DNA of 29,713 nt from Bacteroidales bacterium (lineage in GTDB: Bacteria > Bacteroidota > Bacteroidia > Bacteroidales > WCHB1-69). Shown piece after piece: positions 1 to 8,233 of this stretch. The position numbers and the translations under genes are program-made. The stretch is taken from contig JAGCRI010000074.1 in NCBI GenBank assembly GCA_017964755.1, forward strand, positions 1 through 29,713. The letters are read 5' to 3'. Positions within the stretch are counted from its first letter, which is position 1. Every line of letters begins with the position of its first letter. A model generated the notes under the pieces. The model was not told where the DNA came from. It saw only the letters and a list, made by a program, of their open reading frames with translations, and made no database searches.

Positions 1-868
1 GTTCTTTATGGAAAAATTGTTCTTGGATTTGAACGGTGTTACCGGAAAGGAAGCGGTCGAGTCAATCCATCATTCAGACTATCCTGCTGTACATGAGGAA
101 TATATTGACAAATCATTGGAAGAGAGAATGCAACTCGCACAACTTATCTCATCAATGGTGTTGTCGCTTCGTAAAAAATCGAACATCAAGGTTCGCCAGC
201 CGCTGAGCCGTATTATGCTGCCGGCTGACAGCAGTGAGTTTAAGTCTCAAATCGACAAAGTCAAGAATCTTATCTTGCACGAGGTCAATGTAAAGAATAT
301 CGAGTTCATTGAAGATGGTGCCGGTATCCTTGTCAAACGCATCAAGCCTGACTTCAAGAAATTGGGGCCCAAATACGGGAAAATCATGAAATCGATTGCA
401 GCAGCCATCACCTCTTTCGACCAGAAACAGATTTCGGCGCTTGAAAAAGAAGGCAAGACTACTATTAATGTTGAAGGCACTGATGTCGAAATACTTGACA
501 CAGACGTCGAGATTTTCGCCGAAGACATTCCAGGTTGGGTTGTCACAAACCAAGGTGCAATAACTGTCGCACTTGATATCACCATTTCAGAGGAGCTTAA
601 GCAGGAAGGTTATGCCCGTGAGTTTGTCAACAAGATTCAGAATTTCAGAAAAGAGCTGCAATTTGATGTAGTTGACCGCATCGTCATAGAACTGCACAGC
701 AATCCTGATTTGGATGCCGCATTCCGCAACTTTGAAGAATACATCAAGTCTGAAACGCTTTGCGCCGAACTGCGGATTGTGGATGAAGTCAACGGTGAAA
801 ACAGGACATTCATAGACATCACACCGGAGATAACCGCCGAAGTGTCTTTGGAAAAATTTGACAAATAA
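1..868 (+). CDS. ileS: Isoleucyl-tRNA synthetase, C-terminal part (5' end outside window)
   Basis: This is the last ~289 codons of cytoplasmic isoleucyl-tRNA synthetase, which charges tRNA-Ile with isoleucine. The frame is open from base 2 (F-F-M-E-K-L-F), so the apparent ATG at 8 is internal. The fragment starts near the end of the catalytic core and runs through the helical anticodon-binding domain (KSLEERMQLAQLISSMVLSLRKK, RQPLSRIMLP) into the C-terminal extension seen in the long (~1,100 residue) IleRS of Bacteroidetes and eukaryotes (GYAREFVNKIQNFRKELQF, then VDRIVIEL). The HIGH and KMSKS motifs lie upstream of the window. The gene ends in TAA and is followed directly by a hairpin terminator. 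The family call is firm from these conserved stretches; completeness of the N-terminal part cannot be judged. Confidence 0.93.
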   Translation, partial: FFMEKLFLDLNGVTGKEAVESIHHSDYPAVHEEYIDKSLEERMQLAQLISSMVLSLRKKSNIKVRQPLSRIMLPADSSEFKSQIDKVKNLILHEVNVKNIEFIEDGAGILVKRIKPDFKKLGPKYGKIMKSIAAAITSFDQKQISALEKEGKTTINVEGTDVEILDTDVEIFAEDIPGWVVTNQGAITVALDITISEELKQEGYAREFVNKIQNFRKELQFDVVDRIVIELHSNPDLDAAFRNFEEYIKSETLCAELRIVDEVNGENRTFIDITPEITAEVSLEKFDK

Positions 869-892
869 GCTTAAATAGCGAACTCCTATACC

Positions 893-931
893 AAGCCGTC
901 TTTCTTGTAAACCAAGTCTGACGGCTTTTTT
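893..931 (+). terminator. Rho-independent terminator after ileS
   Basis: An inverted repeat AAGCCGTC (893-900) / GACGGCTT (920-927) with a 19-base loop is followed at once by a T run. It lies 25 bp after the ileS stop and before the eno promoter, where a terminator is expected. Confidence 0.8.
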
Positions 932-965
932 ATGCAAATTTTCAAACAAATTAAAATTTTTACGC

Positions 966-996
966 TTGACTTTTTCATATAATAATTATAACTTTG
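966..996 (+). promoter_or_regulatory. Bacteroidetes-type promoter of eno
   Basis: The -7 box TAACTTTG (989-996) fits the Bacteroidetes housekeeping consensus TAnnTTTG. A TTG that can serve as the -33 element lies at 966-968, 20 bases upstream, which is the usual spacing. Transcription would begin near 1003 and leave an A-rich leader of about 45 bases before the eno ATG, typical for this phylum, where Shine-Dalgarno sites are often absent. Confidence 0.7.
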
Positions 997-1050
997 CAGG
1001 CTTAAAAAAAAGCAAGAAATATTTTATAAACACAATAAAAAATTACTATT

Positions 1051-2340
1051 ATGAGCGAAATTATCGGTATTGTCGGAAGACAGATTTTGGATTCAAGAGG
1101 AAACCCAACCGTAGAGGTTGACGTATATACTGCCAATGGCATAATGGGCCGTGCATCCGTCCCGTCTGGAGCTTCCACAGGAGTACATGAAGCATGCGAG
1201 TTAAGAGACGATGACCCCAAAGCATATTGCAAAAAAGGTGTTCTTAAAGCAGTCCAAAACGTCAACAAAATATTGGCTGAAGAACTTAAAGGGATGTATG
1301 TCCTGAATCAGAACGAAATTGATGCCCGCATGATTGAGATTGACGGCACCGAAAACAAGAAAAAATTAGGGGCAAACGCTATTCTCGGCGTTTCACTCGC
1401 AGTTGCAAAAGCTGCGGCTCAAGAGACTAACCAGCCGTTGTTCAGATATTTGGGCGGATGCAACGCTTATACCCTCCCTGTACCGATGATGAACATACTT
1501 AACGGTGGTGCACATGCCGACAACAGTATTGACTTTCAGGAATTTATGATTATGCCTGTTGGTGGAAAGACATTTGCACACGCACTGCAAATTGGAGCGG
1601 AAGTGTTCCATAACCTGAAAAAAGTCCTGAAAGATAAAGGATATTCGACAAATGTTGGAGATGAGGGTGGTTTCGCACCAAACCTCAAATCAAACGAAGA
1701 GGCCATTGAAGTTGTGCTTCAAGCCATTGAAAAAGCAGGCTACAAACCAGGTGAAGATGTTTACATCGCCCTTGACGCCGCTTCTTCTGAATATTATCTT
1801 GCTGACGAAAATGTCTATCATTTCAAAAAATCGACAGGCGACAAACTCACGCCAAGCCAAATGGTTGACTACTGGGCTGACTGGTGCAAGAAATATCCTA
1901 TCGTCTCCATTGAAGACGGTATGGCAGAAGATGACTGGAGCGGCTGGAAACTGATGACCGACAAACTCGGCAAAGAAGTCCAACTCGTTGGTGATGACCT
2001 GTTTGTCACAAACGTAAAACGTTTGAGCGAAGGTATCAACAAAGGCGTAGCAAATTCAATCCTTATCAAAGTCAACCAAATCGGCACCCTGACTGAAACC
2101 ATCAATGCCGTTACAATGGCAAACAAGGACGGCTACACAGCGATAATCTCGCACCGTTCAGGCGAAACCGAAGACACCACAATCGCTGATCTGGCTGTCG
2201 CACTCAACACAGGGCTCATCAAGACCGGTTCTGCGAGCCGTACAGATCGTATCGCAAAATACAACCAGCTGCTCCGCATAGAGGAGATGCTTGGTGAACA
2301 AGCCTACTATCCGGGAAGAAATTTCCCATATTGCAGATAA
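1051..2340 (+). CDS. eno: Enolase (phosphopyruvate hydratase)
   Basis: This enzyme converts 2-phosphoglycerate to phosphoenolpyruvate in glycolysis, in the cytoplasm, with Mg2+. At 429 residues it has the usual full length. The N-terminal domain carries DSRGNPTVEVDV and the mobile loop SGASTG (39-44). The barrel holds H155 (NGGAHADN), the catalytic E205 in GDEGGFAP, Mg ligands D242, E288 (SIEDG) and D315 (GDDLFVTN), the catalytic base K340 (ILIKVNQIG) and the SHRSGETEDT signature (367-376). All key residues are present. It is a single transcription unit, with its own promoter at 966-996 and a strong terminator at 2355-2396. The protein ends ...GRNFPYCR, a normal end for the family. Confidence 0.98.
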   Translation: MSEIIGIVGRQILDSRGNPTVEVDVYTANGIMGRASVPSGASTGVHEACELRDDDPKAYCKKGVLKAVQNVNKILAEELKGMYVLNQNEIDARMIEIDGTENKKKLGANAILGVSLAVAKAAAQETNQPLFRYLGGCNAYTLPVPMMNILNGGAHADNSIDFQEFMIMPVGGKTFAHALQIGAEVFHNLKKVLKDKGYSTNVGDEGGFAPNLKSNEEAIEVVLQAIEKAGYKPGEDVYIALDAASSEYYLADENVYHFKKSTGDKLTPSQMVDYWADWCKKYPIVSIEDGMAEDDWSGWKLMTDKLGKEVQLVGDDLFVTNVKRLSEGINKGVANSILIKVNQIGTLTETINAVTMANKDGYTAIISHRSGETEDTTIADLAVALNTGLIKTGSASRTDRIAKYNQLLRIEEMLGEQAYYPGRNFPYCR

Positions 2341-2354
2341 TTCATATTAATAAT

Positions 2355-2396
2355 AGCAAAAAGTCTTTCGGCACTTGTTGAAAGACTTTTTGCTTT
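2355..2396 (+). terminator. Strong hairpin terminator after eno
   Basis: A perfect 15-bp stem, AGCAAAAAGTCTTTC (2355-2369) with its complement at 2380-2394, encloses a 10-base loop. It starts 14 bp after the eno stop. The stem itself contains the A and T runs, so it could also work in the opposite direction. It argues that the following DHH gene does not begin at the TTG at 2375, which lies in the loop. Confidence 0.85.
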
Positions 2397-2434
2397 ATAA
2401 ACCTAAAACAATTAGCAACCAGCAATCCAGCAGA

Positions 2435-3463
2435 ATGAGTCTGAGCAAAAATGATGTCGCGCGCCTGCACGAATTAATTGCCACAACACCTGAAGTTGTT
2501 ATCATATCTCACCACAATCCGGATGGTGACGCAGTCGGCTCCTCTTTAGGGCTGTTCCATTTTTTCAGCGGCATAGGGTGCAAAGTCACCCCTATCCTAC
2601 CCAACCCGTTCCCGAATTTCCTAAAATGGCTACCGGGCTCTGAAAATATAATGATAGCAAGCAAGAATCTGAAGACCGCGCAAAAGTTGATACGGGAGGC
2701 GCAAGTATTGTGCATTGTTGACATGAATGCCCCGCACCGCAGCGGAGATGACCTCAAAGATGCAATCACTGAATCAAAAGCATTCAAAATCCTCATTGAC
2801 CACCACATTATGCCAAACATCGAATGTGATGTAATGCTTTCCACACCAAAAACCACCTCATCCTGCGAACTCGTATATGAATTCCTTTTCAAATATCTCA
2901 AAAAGAAAGAACATCTAACAAAAGAGATGGCCGAATGCCTCTATTCGGGCATCATAACCGACACAGGTTCATTAAGTTACGCATGCAACAGAAAAAGGAC
3001 TTACGAAATTTTAGCACAGTTAGTCAAACAGGGTATTGACTGTGAGCAAATTCACAGGAACATTTATGACAACTACTCTGAAACGCGAATGCGCCTTTTG
3101 GGGCACACTTTGGCTAATAGGATGAAAGTCATGCCTGAGTGCGCGACCTCGTACACATACCTCACAAAAGAAGACCTGCATGCGTTCCACTTCCAACCGG
3201 GCGATACAGAAGGGTTCGTGAACTACGGCCTCTCGATGGAAGTTGTCAAGTTCACAGCATTTTTCACCGAAAGAGAAGGACGTATAAGGGTTTCTTTCCG
3301 TTCGAAAGGCGAAATAGACGCGAGCAAATTCGCACGCGAGCATTTCAACGGCGGCGGACACCACAACGCCGCGGCTGCATACAGTTACGATTCCCTCGAA
3401 AACACTATCAAAAAATTCGAAAATTTGGTGAATAAATACAAAGACATCATCAAAAACAAATAG
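2435..3463 (+). CDS. NrnA-like DHH/DHHA1 phosphoesterase (oligoribonuclease / pAp phosphatase)
   Basis: The predicted product is a 342-residue cytoplasmic Mn2+-dependent phosphoesterase of the NrnA class, which degrades very short RNAs and dephosphorylates 3'-phosphoadenosine 5'-phosphate. The DHH domain shows HHNPDGDAVGSS (26-37; metal ligands H26, D30, D32), D96 in IVDMNAP, the DHH triplet at 122-124 (LIDHH) and D176 in GIITDTG. The DHHA1 domain carries the GGGHHNAAAA motif (306-315) that binds substrate. The ATG at 2435 (MSLSKNDVARL) is chosen because an in-frame TTG at 2375 falls inside the eno terminator loop and the residues between look non-coding. NrnA is the likely function; a c-di-AMP/pApA-hydrolysing role is possible, since family members overlap in substrate use. 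Confidence 0.9.
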   Translation: MSLSKNDVARLHELIATTPEVVIISHHNPDGDAVGSSLGLFHFFSGIGCKVTPILPNPFPNFLKWLPGSENIMIASKNLKTAQKLIREAQVLCIVDMNAPHRSGDDLKDAITESKAFKILIDHHIMPNIECDVMLSTPKTTSSCELVYEFLFKYLKKKEHLTKEMAECLYSGIITDTGSLSYACNRKRTYEILAQLVKQGIDCEQIHRNIYDNYSETRMRLLGHTLANRMKVMPECATSYTYLTKEDLHAFHFQPGDTEGFVNYGLSMEVVKFTAFFTEREGRIRVSFRSKGEIDASKFAREHFNGGGHHNAAAAYSYDSLENTIKKFENLVNKYKDIIKNK

Positions 3464-3566
3464 TGATACAAAAATTATCATTCTCATTTTCAATATATTA
3501 CACATTTTTACATATTATTTTAAACTTTTTTCAAAAAAATTGTTCTAAGATTTAAAATTATTATTG

Positions 3567-3574
3567 TAATTTTG
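3567..3574 (+). promoter_or_regulatory. Candidate -7 box upstream of the sigma-factor operon
   Basis: TAATTTTG matches TAnnTTTG and sits in the 200-bp spacer before the sigma gene. The nearest upstream TTG (3540-3542) is 24 bases away, longer than the usual 19-21, so the -33 half is weak. Transcription from here would give a leader of about 80 bases. Confidence 0.5.
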
Positions 3575-3650
3575 CCGAAATATAATTTAAACAAAAAGAA
3601 TACTGCCTATAGAAAAAACGCTACTTTTTTAAATAGTATCAACAAAAAAG

Positions 3651-3657
3651 AAAGGAG
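3651..3657 (+). promoter_or_regulatory. Strong Shine-Dalgarno site of the sigma-factor gene
   Basis: AAAGGAG lies six bases before the ATG at 3664. Such a good anti-16S match is uncommon in Bacteroidetes, most of whose genes in this window have only A-rich leaders. It fixes the start of the sigma gene. Confidence 0.65.
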
Positions 3658-3663
3658 TGAACT

Positions 3664-4245
3664 ATGAACGCGGCAGTATTGAGCGACAACGAGTTGGTCA
3701 ACTTGTATGTCAATGGCAATGAAGATGCACTTAAAGCATTAATAGCACGTCACGAAAAGAAAGTGTTCTCGTACATTTTTCTGTCGGTAAAAGACAAGGA
3801 ACTTGCTGAGGACATATTCCAAGAGACATTCATTAAAGTCATAAACACCTTGCGTTCGGGCAATTACAAAGACGAAGGCAAATTCCAACAATGGGTTATG
3901 CGCATTGCGAACAACCTGAAAATAGACTATTTCAGAAAGATGCAGAGAATGCCCGTCTTTGAAAGCAACGGTGAGTTCAACATATTCAATTTCATCAATG
4001 ATGTGGAGCCGTCAATAGAGCACAAAATCATCACGAGTCAGATACACGAAGATGTGAAAAACATTGTGAAACTTCTGCCAGATGAGCAAAGGGAGGTGCT
4101 GGAAATGCGTATATATCAAGACATTAGTTTCAAAGAGATAGCAGAGATGACTGGAGTAAGCATAAACACAGCTCTCGGCCGTATGCGCTACGCACTCATC
4201 AATCTGCGCAAAATCGTAAAAAAACAAGGTCTCATCCTATCATAA
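3664..4245 (+). CDS. ECF-type RNA polymerase sigma factor
   Basis: This 193-residue sigma-70 family protein has only regions 2 and 4, the layout of group 4 (ECF, RpoE-like) sigma factors. Region 2 covers about 25-95, with the core-binding helix ELAEDIFQETFIKV and the -10 recognition helix around FQQWVMRIANNLKIDYFRK. Region 4 covers about 136-186, with LLPDEQREVLEMR and the helix-turn-helix FKEIAEMTGVSINTALGRMR that reads the -35 element. No anti-sigma gene with a zinc-binding (ZAS) motif follows. Instead the stop TAA shares its last base with the ATG of an M50B-like membrane protease, so translation is probably coupled. The gene heads a tight same-strand run including bamA, lolA and tamL, which suggests, but does not prove, a role in outer-membrane biogenesis or stress. 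Confidence 0.92.
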   Translation: MNAAVLSDNELVNLYVNGNEDALKALIARHEKKVFSYIFLSVKDKELAEDIFQETFIKVINTLRSGNYKDEGKFQQWVMRIANNLKIDYFRKMQRMPVFESNGEFNIFNFINDVEPSIEHKIITSQIHEDVKNIVKLLPDEQREVLEMRIYQDISFKEIAEMTGVSINTALGRMRYALINLRKIVKKQGLILS

Positions 4246-4925
4246 TGCACCGACAATTATTAGGCATACCATTAGTTTACTACTTTGCCGCACTAACAAT
4301 CGTACTCAACCACATTCCTGTCATCGGCAAATTTTTCAATGTAATAAACACGGTGTTGCACGAATTCGGGCACGCTCTAACAGCCTTATTTTTCCAAGGT
4401 GAAGTACACAAAATAGAAATTTTCGGGGACACCTCTGGCAGCACAACAACAAAGATGCACACAAAGGCCGGCAACATCATAGTATCGCTTGCCGGCTATC
4501 CTTTTGCTGCAGCGGCGGCATATTTCAGTTTCCTGCTGCTTGACCACAATCTTCAAACAGCCTATATCATAGGGTTGTCACTCCTGTTCTTCTTCATTCT
4601 TGTACTTTTTGTAAGGAATCCATACGGCTGGTTCTGGATATTGGCATTCTGCGCGATAAACATCGCAGTCATACATTTCGGAGATGGAACTGTAACAGAC
4701 ATTGTTTCATTATTTTACGCCACAACCATAACAACCGAGTCAATTACCTCGACATTCATCTTGCTATACCTATCAATAACCTCTCCTGAACGTGCCGGCG
4801 ATGCTACCAACCTCAAGAAGTTCACGGGGGTTCCGGCCTTCATTTGGAGCCTGCTTTTCACAGCCTTCTCCATTTTCATGTGCTATACCATTTACATCAA
4901 TTTTTTCGTTATATTTGCCGATTAA
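4245..4925 (+). CDS. M50B-like integral membrane metallopeptidase
   Basis: This 226-residue polytopic membrane protein has an HExxH zinc motif, HEFGH, at 39-43, next to a hydrophobic segment as in intramembrane (site-2 type) proteases. It resembles the M50B-like domain family (PF13398). Hydrophobic segments lie at about 8-22, 30-50, 68-85, 93-110, 113-130, 150-170 and 198-220. A later RNPYGW stretch (~124-129) may correspond to the second conserved motif of the family, which supplies a third metal ligand in classic site-2 proteases; no NxxPxxxxDG is evident, so activity is not certain. It starts at the ATG overlapping the sigma gene stop (TAATG) and ends 15 bp before bamA. Cleavage of a sigma regulator is an attractive role but purely inferred. 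Confidence 0.75.
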   Translation: MHRQLLGIPLVYYFAALTIVLNHIPVIGKFFNVINTVLHEFGHALTALFFQGEVHKIEIFGDTSGSTTTKMHTKAGNIIVSLAGYPFAAAAAYFSFLLLDHNLQTAYIIGLSLLFFFILVLFVRNPYGWFWILAFCAINIAVIHFGDGTVTDIVSLFYATTITTESITSTFILLYLSITSPERAGDATNLKKFTGVPAFIWSLLFTAFSIFMCYTIYINFFVIFAD

Positions 4926-4940
4926 TTCCATTGAAAGAAA

Positions 4941-7565
4941 ATGCGAGCACGAATCATAGCGATATTACTCCTAACGTTTCTCATAATCATCTGCACTACA
5001 AATAATTATGCCCAAGTCATAGTTTCATCTGAAGATAATTCACCTGCTTCAGAAATAGACTATTCAAATCCCAAAACATACGAAATAGGCGGCATAACAT
5101 TCTCTGGCACCGCCAACTTCGACCTCCGCCGCCTTCCATTCGGAGTAGGTGACAAAGTAGAGATTCCGGGCGACAAAATTTCCCAAGCCATCAAATCGCT
5201 GTGGAACACCGGGCTATACGAGGACATTTCTGTAAACATCACAAAAATCGTTGACAAGACAGTATTTTTAGACATCTACTTGGAAGAGCGCAACCGTCTG
5301 TCAGCATTCACCTTCAGCGGGAGCAAAAAAAGCGAGGAAGATGACATACGCGAGAAAATAAACATTGCGCAGGGCAACATCGTCAACGACAACATGAAGA
5401 ACACCTGTACAAACATCATCAAAAACTTCTACAAAGAAAAAGGTTATTACAACTGCGAAGTTGAGATAAAGGAAGAGCCGGAAGAGAAGATTTCAAATGC
5501 AGTGCGGCTTCATTTCAAAATAAACAAACACAAGAAAGTACGCATTGAAACAATAACATTCAACGGCAACACTGAGGTAAACAAGAGAAAACTCACAAAA
5601 GCGATGAAAGGCACAAAAGAGAAATTCCTGTTCATCCCGTTTTACAAAGCCGACACCGCTATTGCATACATGTTCAAACATCCCGACTATTACAAGTCGA
5701 AAGACATTTCAGAACATTTTCTTGACTATTTCGGTGAGCGTGCGAAACTCCGCATATTCAAATCGTCAAAATTCAACGAAAATTCATACGAAGAAGACAA
5801 GACCAACCTGATAAAGAAATACAACGAGTTGGGCTACCGTGACGCATACATAACACGTGACACTTTCTATGTGAACGAAAACGGCAACATCAACATAGAC
5901 ATTGACATCTCGGAAGGGCACAAATACTACTTTCGGAACATTACGTTCGTAGGCAACACCAAGCACCCCACCGGACTTCTGAAAATGCTGCTCAACATAG
6001 AAAAAGGAGACGTCTATAACCAGACGCTTCTCAACCAGAATCTGAGCATGAACCAGGACGGGGACGACATAAGTTCCCTTTACATGAACGACGGCTATCT
6101 GTTCTTCTATGCCAATCCTGTAGAAGTTCTTATTGAAAACGACTCCATTGACTTGGAAATCCGCATAAACGAGGGAAAGCAGGCGCGATACAACCGTATC
6201 AGCGTGTCGGGCAACACAAAGACCAACGACAACGTGATCCTGCGTGAAGTAACAACAATACCGGGGCAGTTATTCAACAGGTCTGACATAATCAGGACCC
6301 AGCAGGTGCTTCTCTCACTCGGTTATTTCGACCAAGAGAAACTTGATGTGAGGCCGAAGCCAAATGAAGCTGACGGCACCGTTGACATAGAATACGTTGT
6401 TGCGGAGACCTCGTCAGACCAACTTGAGCTGTCGGCTGGCTACGGAGCCACGGGGTTAGTGCTGAGTGCAGGAATTTCATTCAACAACTTCTCCTTCAAA
6501 AAATTCTTTGACAAAAAAGCGTGGACACCGGTGCCTTCCGGAGACGGTCAAAAACTGTCACTCAGGATTTCCACAAACGCCATCTGGTACCAGTCATACA
6601 GTCTTTCATTCTCAGAGCCATGTTTAGGCGGCAAAAAGCCAAATTCTTTAGGTGCGTCAATTTACTACCAAGTACAGACAAACGGATACAAGAAATCGGC
6701 GGAGCAGTATGCGTCAATCAAAATTGTCGGTGCGAACCTTACATTTGCAAAGAGAGTGAAATGGCCTGACGACTACTTCCAAATCTCTCACGGACTTGTC
6801 TATCAATACTATATGGTACACAATTACAGCAACCTGTTCATTTTCAGCAATGGTTATGCCAACAACATAAGTTACATCTTTACAGTGATGAGAAATTCTG
6901 TCAGTGCACCGATATATCCGCGTGACGGCTCAGAAATACTCATGTCGGTACAGCTCACCCCCCCCTACTCTCTTTTCACAAACAAAGACTACTCAAAGCT
7001 CACCGACCAACAAAAATATAAGATGTTGGAATTCCACACATGGAAATTCAACGTATCGTGGTTCACTAAACTCGTTGACAACCTTGTACTGAATATAAGA
7101 ATGAAGATGGGGTTCATGGGGTATTACAACAAAAAAATCGGAGCTCCGCCATTTGAGAGGTTCTATCTTGGCGGCGATGGGCTTTCGTCATACTCCCTTG
7201 ACGGACGAGAGGTTATCGGAATGCGCGGATACGATGACAGCGCACTGACCCCGATAATTGACGGAAACGAAGTTGGCGGCACCATATTCAACAAGTTCAC
7301 GGCTGAACTGCGCTACCCCATAACATTGAACCCCAGCGCCACAATATATATACTTGCATTTGTGGAAGCAGGTAAAGCGTGGGTTGACAAAAGGCTCTAT
7401 TCTCCGTACAACATGTACAAATCTGAAGGGGCAGGCGTCCGCATCTATCTGCCGATGTTCGGGCTTCTCGGTTTCGACTGGGGCTACGGCTTCGACAAAG
7501 TCGCAGGCTCATCAACACCGAGCGGAAGCCACTTCCACATCTCCATCAACCAATCCATCGATTAA
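4941..7565 (+). CDS. bamA: Outer membrane protein assembly factor BamA
   Basis: BamA is the central subunit of the machine that folds beta-barrel proteins into the outer membrane. The 874-residue product has a signal peptide (1-25, ...NNYAQ), several POTRA domains between about 48 and 470 (repeats such as IGGITFSGTANFD, LSAFTFSGSKK, IETITFNGNTEV, FRNITFVGNTK, YNRISVSGNTKTND) and a C-terminal 16-strand barrel (about 485-874). The loop-6 VRGF-type motif is M761-R-G-Y (GMRGYDDS), and FYLGGDG precedes it, as usual in Omp85 proteins. The last strand ends SHFHISINQSID, without the classical final aromatic residue. The gap to the upstream membrane protease is 15 bp and to lolA 18 bp. The usual Bacteroidales neighbours uppS and Skp/OmpH genes are not adjacent. 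Confidence 0.93.
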   Translation: MRARIIAILLLTFLIIICTTNNYAQVIVSSEDNSPASEIDYSNPKTYEIGGITFSGTANFDLRRLPFGVGDKVEIPGDKISQAIKSLWNTGLYEDISVNITKIVDKTVFLDIYLEERNRLSAFTFSGSKKSEEDDIREKINIAQGNIVNDNMKNTCTNIIKNFYKEKGYYNCEVEIKEEPEEKISNAVRLHFKINKHKKVRIETITFNGNTEVNKRKLTKAMKGTKEKFLFIPFYKADTAIAYMFKHPDYYKSKDISEHFLDYFGERAKLRIFKSSKFNENSYEEDKTNLIKKYNELGYRDAYITRDTFYVNENGNINIDIDISEGHKYYFRNITFVGNTKHPTGLLKMLLNIEKGDVYNQTLLNQNLSMNQDGDDISSLYMNDGYLFFYANPVEVLIENDSIDLEIRINEGKQARYNRISVSGNTKTNDNVILREVTTIPGQLFNRSDIIRTQQVLLSLGYFDQEKLDVRPKPNEADGTVDIEYVVAETSSDQLELSAGYGATGLVLSAGISFNNFSFKKFFDKKAWTPVPSGDGQKLSLRISTNAIWYQSYSLSFSEPCLGGKKPNSLGASIYYQVQTNGYKKSAEQYASIKIVGANLTFAKRVKWPDDYFQISHGLVYQYYMVHNYSNLFIFSNGYANNISYIFTVMRNSVSAPIYPRDGSEILMSVQLTPPYSLFTNKDYSKLTDQQKYKMLEFHTWKFNVSWFTKLVDNLVLNIRMKMGFMGYYNKKIGAPPFERFYLGGDGLSSYSLDGREVIGMRGYDDSALTPIIDGNEVGGTIFNKFTAELRYPITLNPSATIYILAFVEAGKAWVDKRLYSPYNMYKSEGAGVRIYLPMFGLLGFDWGYGFDKVAGSSTPSGSHFHISINQSID

Positions 7566-7583
7566 CATTAAAAACAAAAAACG

Positions 7584-8228
7584 ATGAAAAGGATATTGAT
7601 GTTTCTAATAGTCATGACAGTCGCGACAACGCTGACTGCCCAAAGCACAGACGGCGGTGCGACAACAATATTGCAAAATGTCTCCAAAAAATATCAGGCA
7701 TACACCACAATGAGCATTAACTACACGTTCAAGGTGGAAAAAGAGAAAAAAGTGCTCCAGACCATGACAGGAACAATCAGAATCAAGGGGGCGAAATACG
7801 CCGCTACGCTTGGCGATCAGGAGCTTTTCTGCGATGGGAAGACAATCTGGAACTATCAGAAAGAGAGCCAGGAAGTATCTGTTTTTGAAGTTGACCCAAA
7901 TGACCCTGACAATATCCTTAACCCCGCAAAACTATTGTCAGGCTGGTCAAAAATATATTCTGCGAAATTCATCCGCGAAGAGGCACAGCAGAACAAGACA
8001 CTGCAGATAATAGACCTGAAGCCGCTGAAACAGGCTGATATATACAAAGTGAGGGTTCTTATAGACAAAAACAAGAAAGAGCTCTATGCCATCTCAACAT
8101 ACGAAGTTGACAACACAATATCCACATACTACATTGACAAATTCACAGCCAACGCTGCAATTGACGACAAGCAGTTCACTTTCGACACGTCCGCACACCC
8201 AGAAGTTGACATTTATGACATGAGGTAA
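7584..8228 (+). CDS. lolA: LolA-like periplasmic lipoprotein carrier
   Basis: LolA-family proteins shuttle lipoproteins from the inner-membrane Lol exporter across the periplasm. The 214-residue product has a signal peptide (1-19, ...TTLTAQ) and the open half-barrel pattern of the family: YTFKVEKEKKVLQTMTGTI, IKGAKYAATLGDQELFCDGKTIWNY, then the NPAKLLSGW segment and DKQFTFDTS near the end. The typical signature (target for a hydrophobic groove, D-G-x-x-x-W-x-Y) is present as DGKTIWNY. It lies between bamA and tamL with spacers of 18 and 5 bp. That setting fits lipoprotein sorting, particularly because TamL next door is itself predicted to be a lipoprotein. Confidence 0.88.
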   Translation: MKRILMFLIVMTVATTLTAQSTDGGATTILQNVSKKYQAYTTMSINYTFKVEKEKKVLQTMTGTIRIKGAKYAATLGDQELFCDGKTIWNYQKESQEVSVFEVDPNDPDNILNPAKLLSGWSKIYSAKFIREEAQQNKTLQIIDLKPLKQADIYKVRVLIDKNKKELYAISTYEVDNTISTYYIDKFTANAAIDDKQFTFDTSAHPEVDIYDMR

Positions 8229-8233
8229 CAGAT

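Noticed and set aside
2375..2434. Upstream TTG start for the DHH phosphoesterase
   Set aside because: It falls in the loop of the eno terminator, and the 20 added residues do not look like the start of the DHH domain; the ATG at 2435 fits the family.
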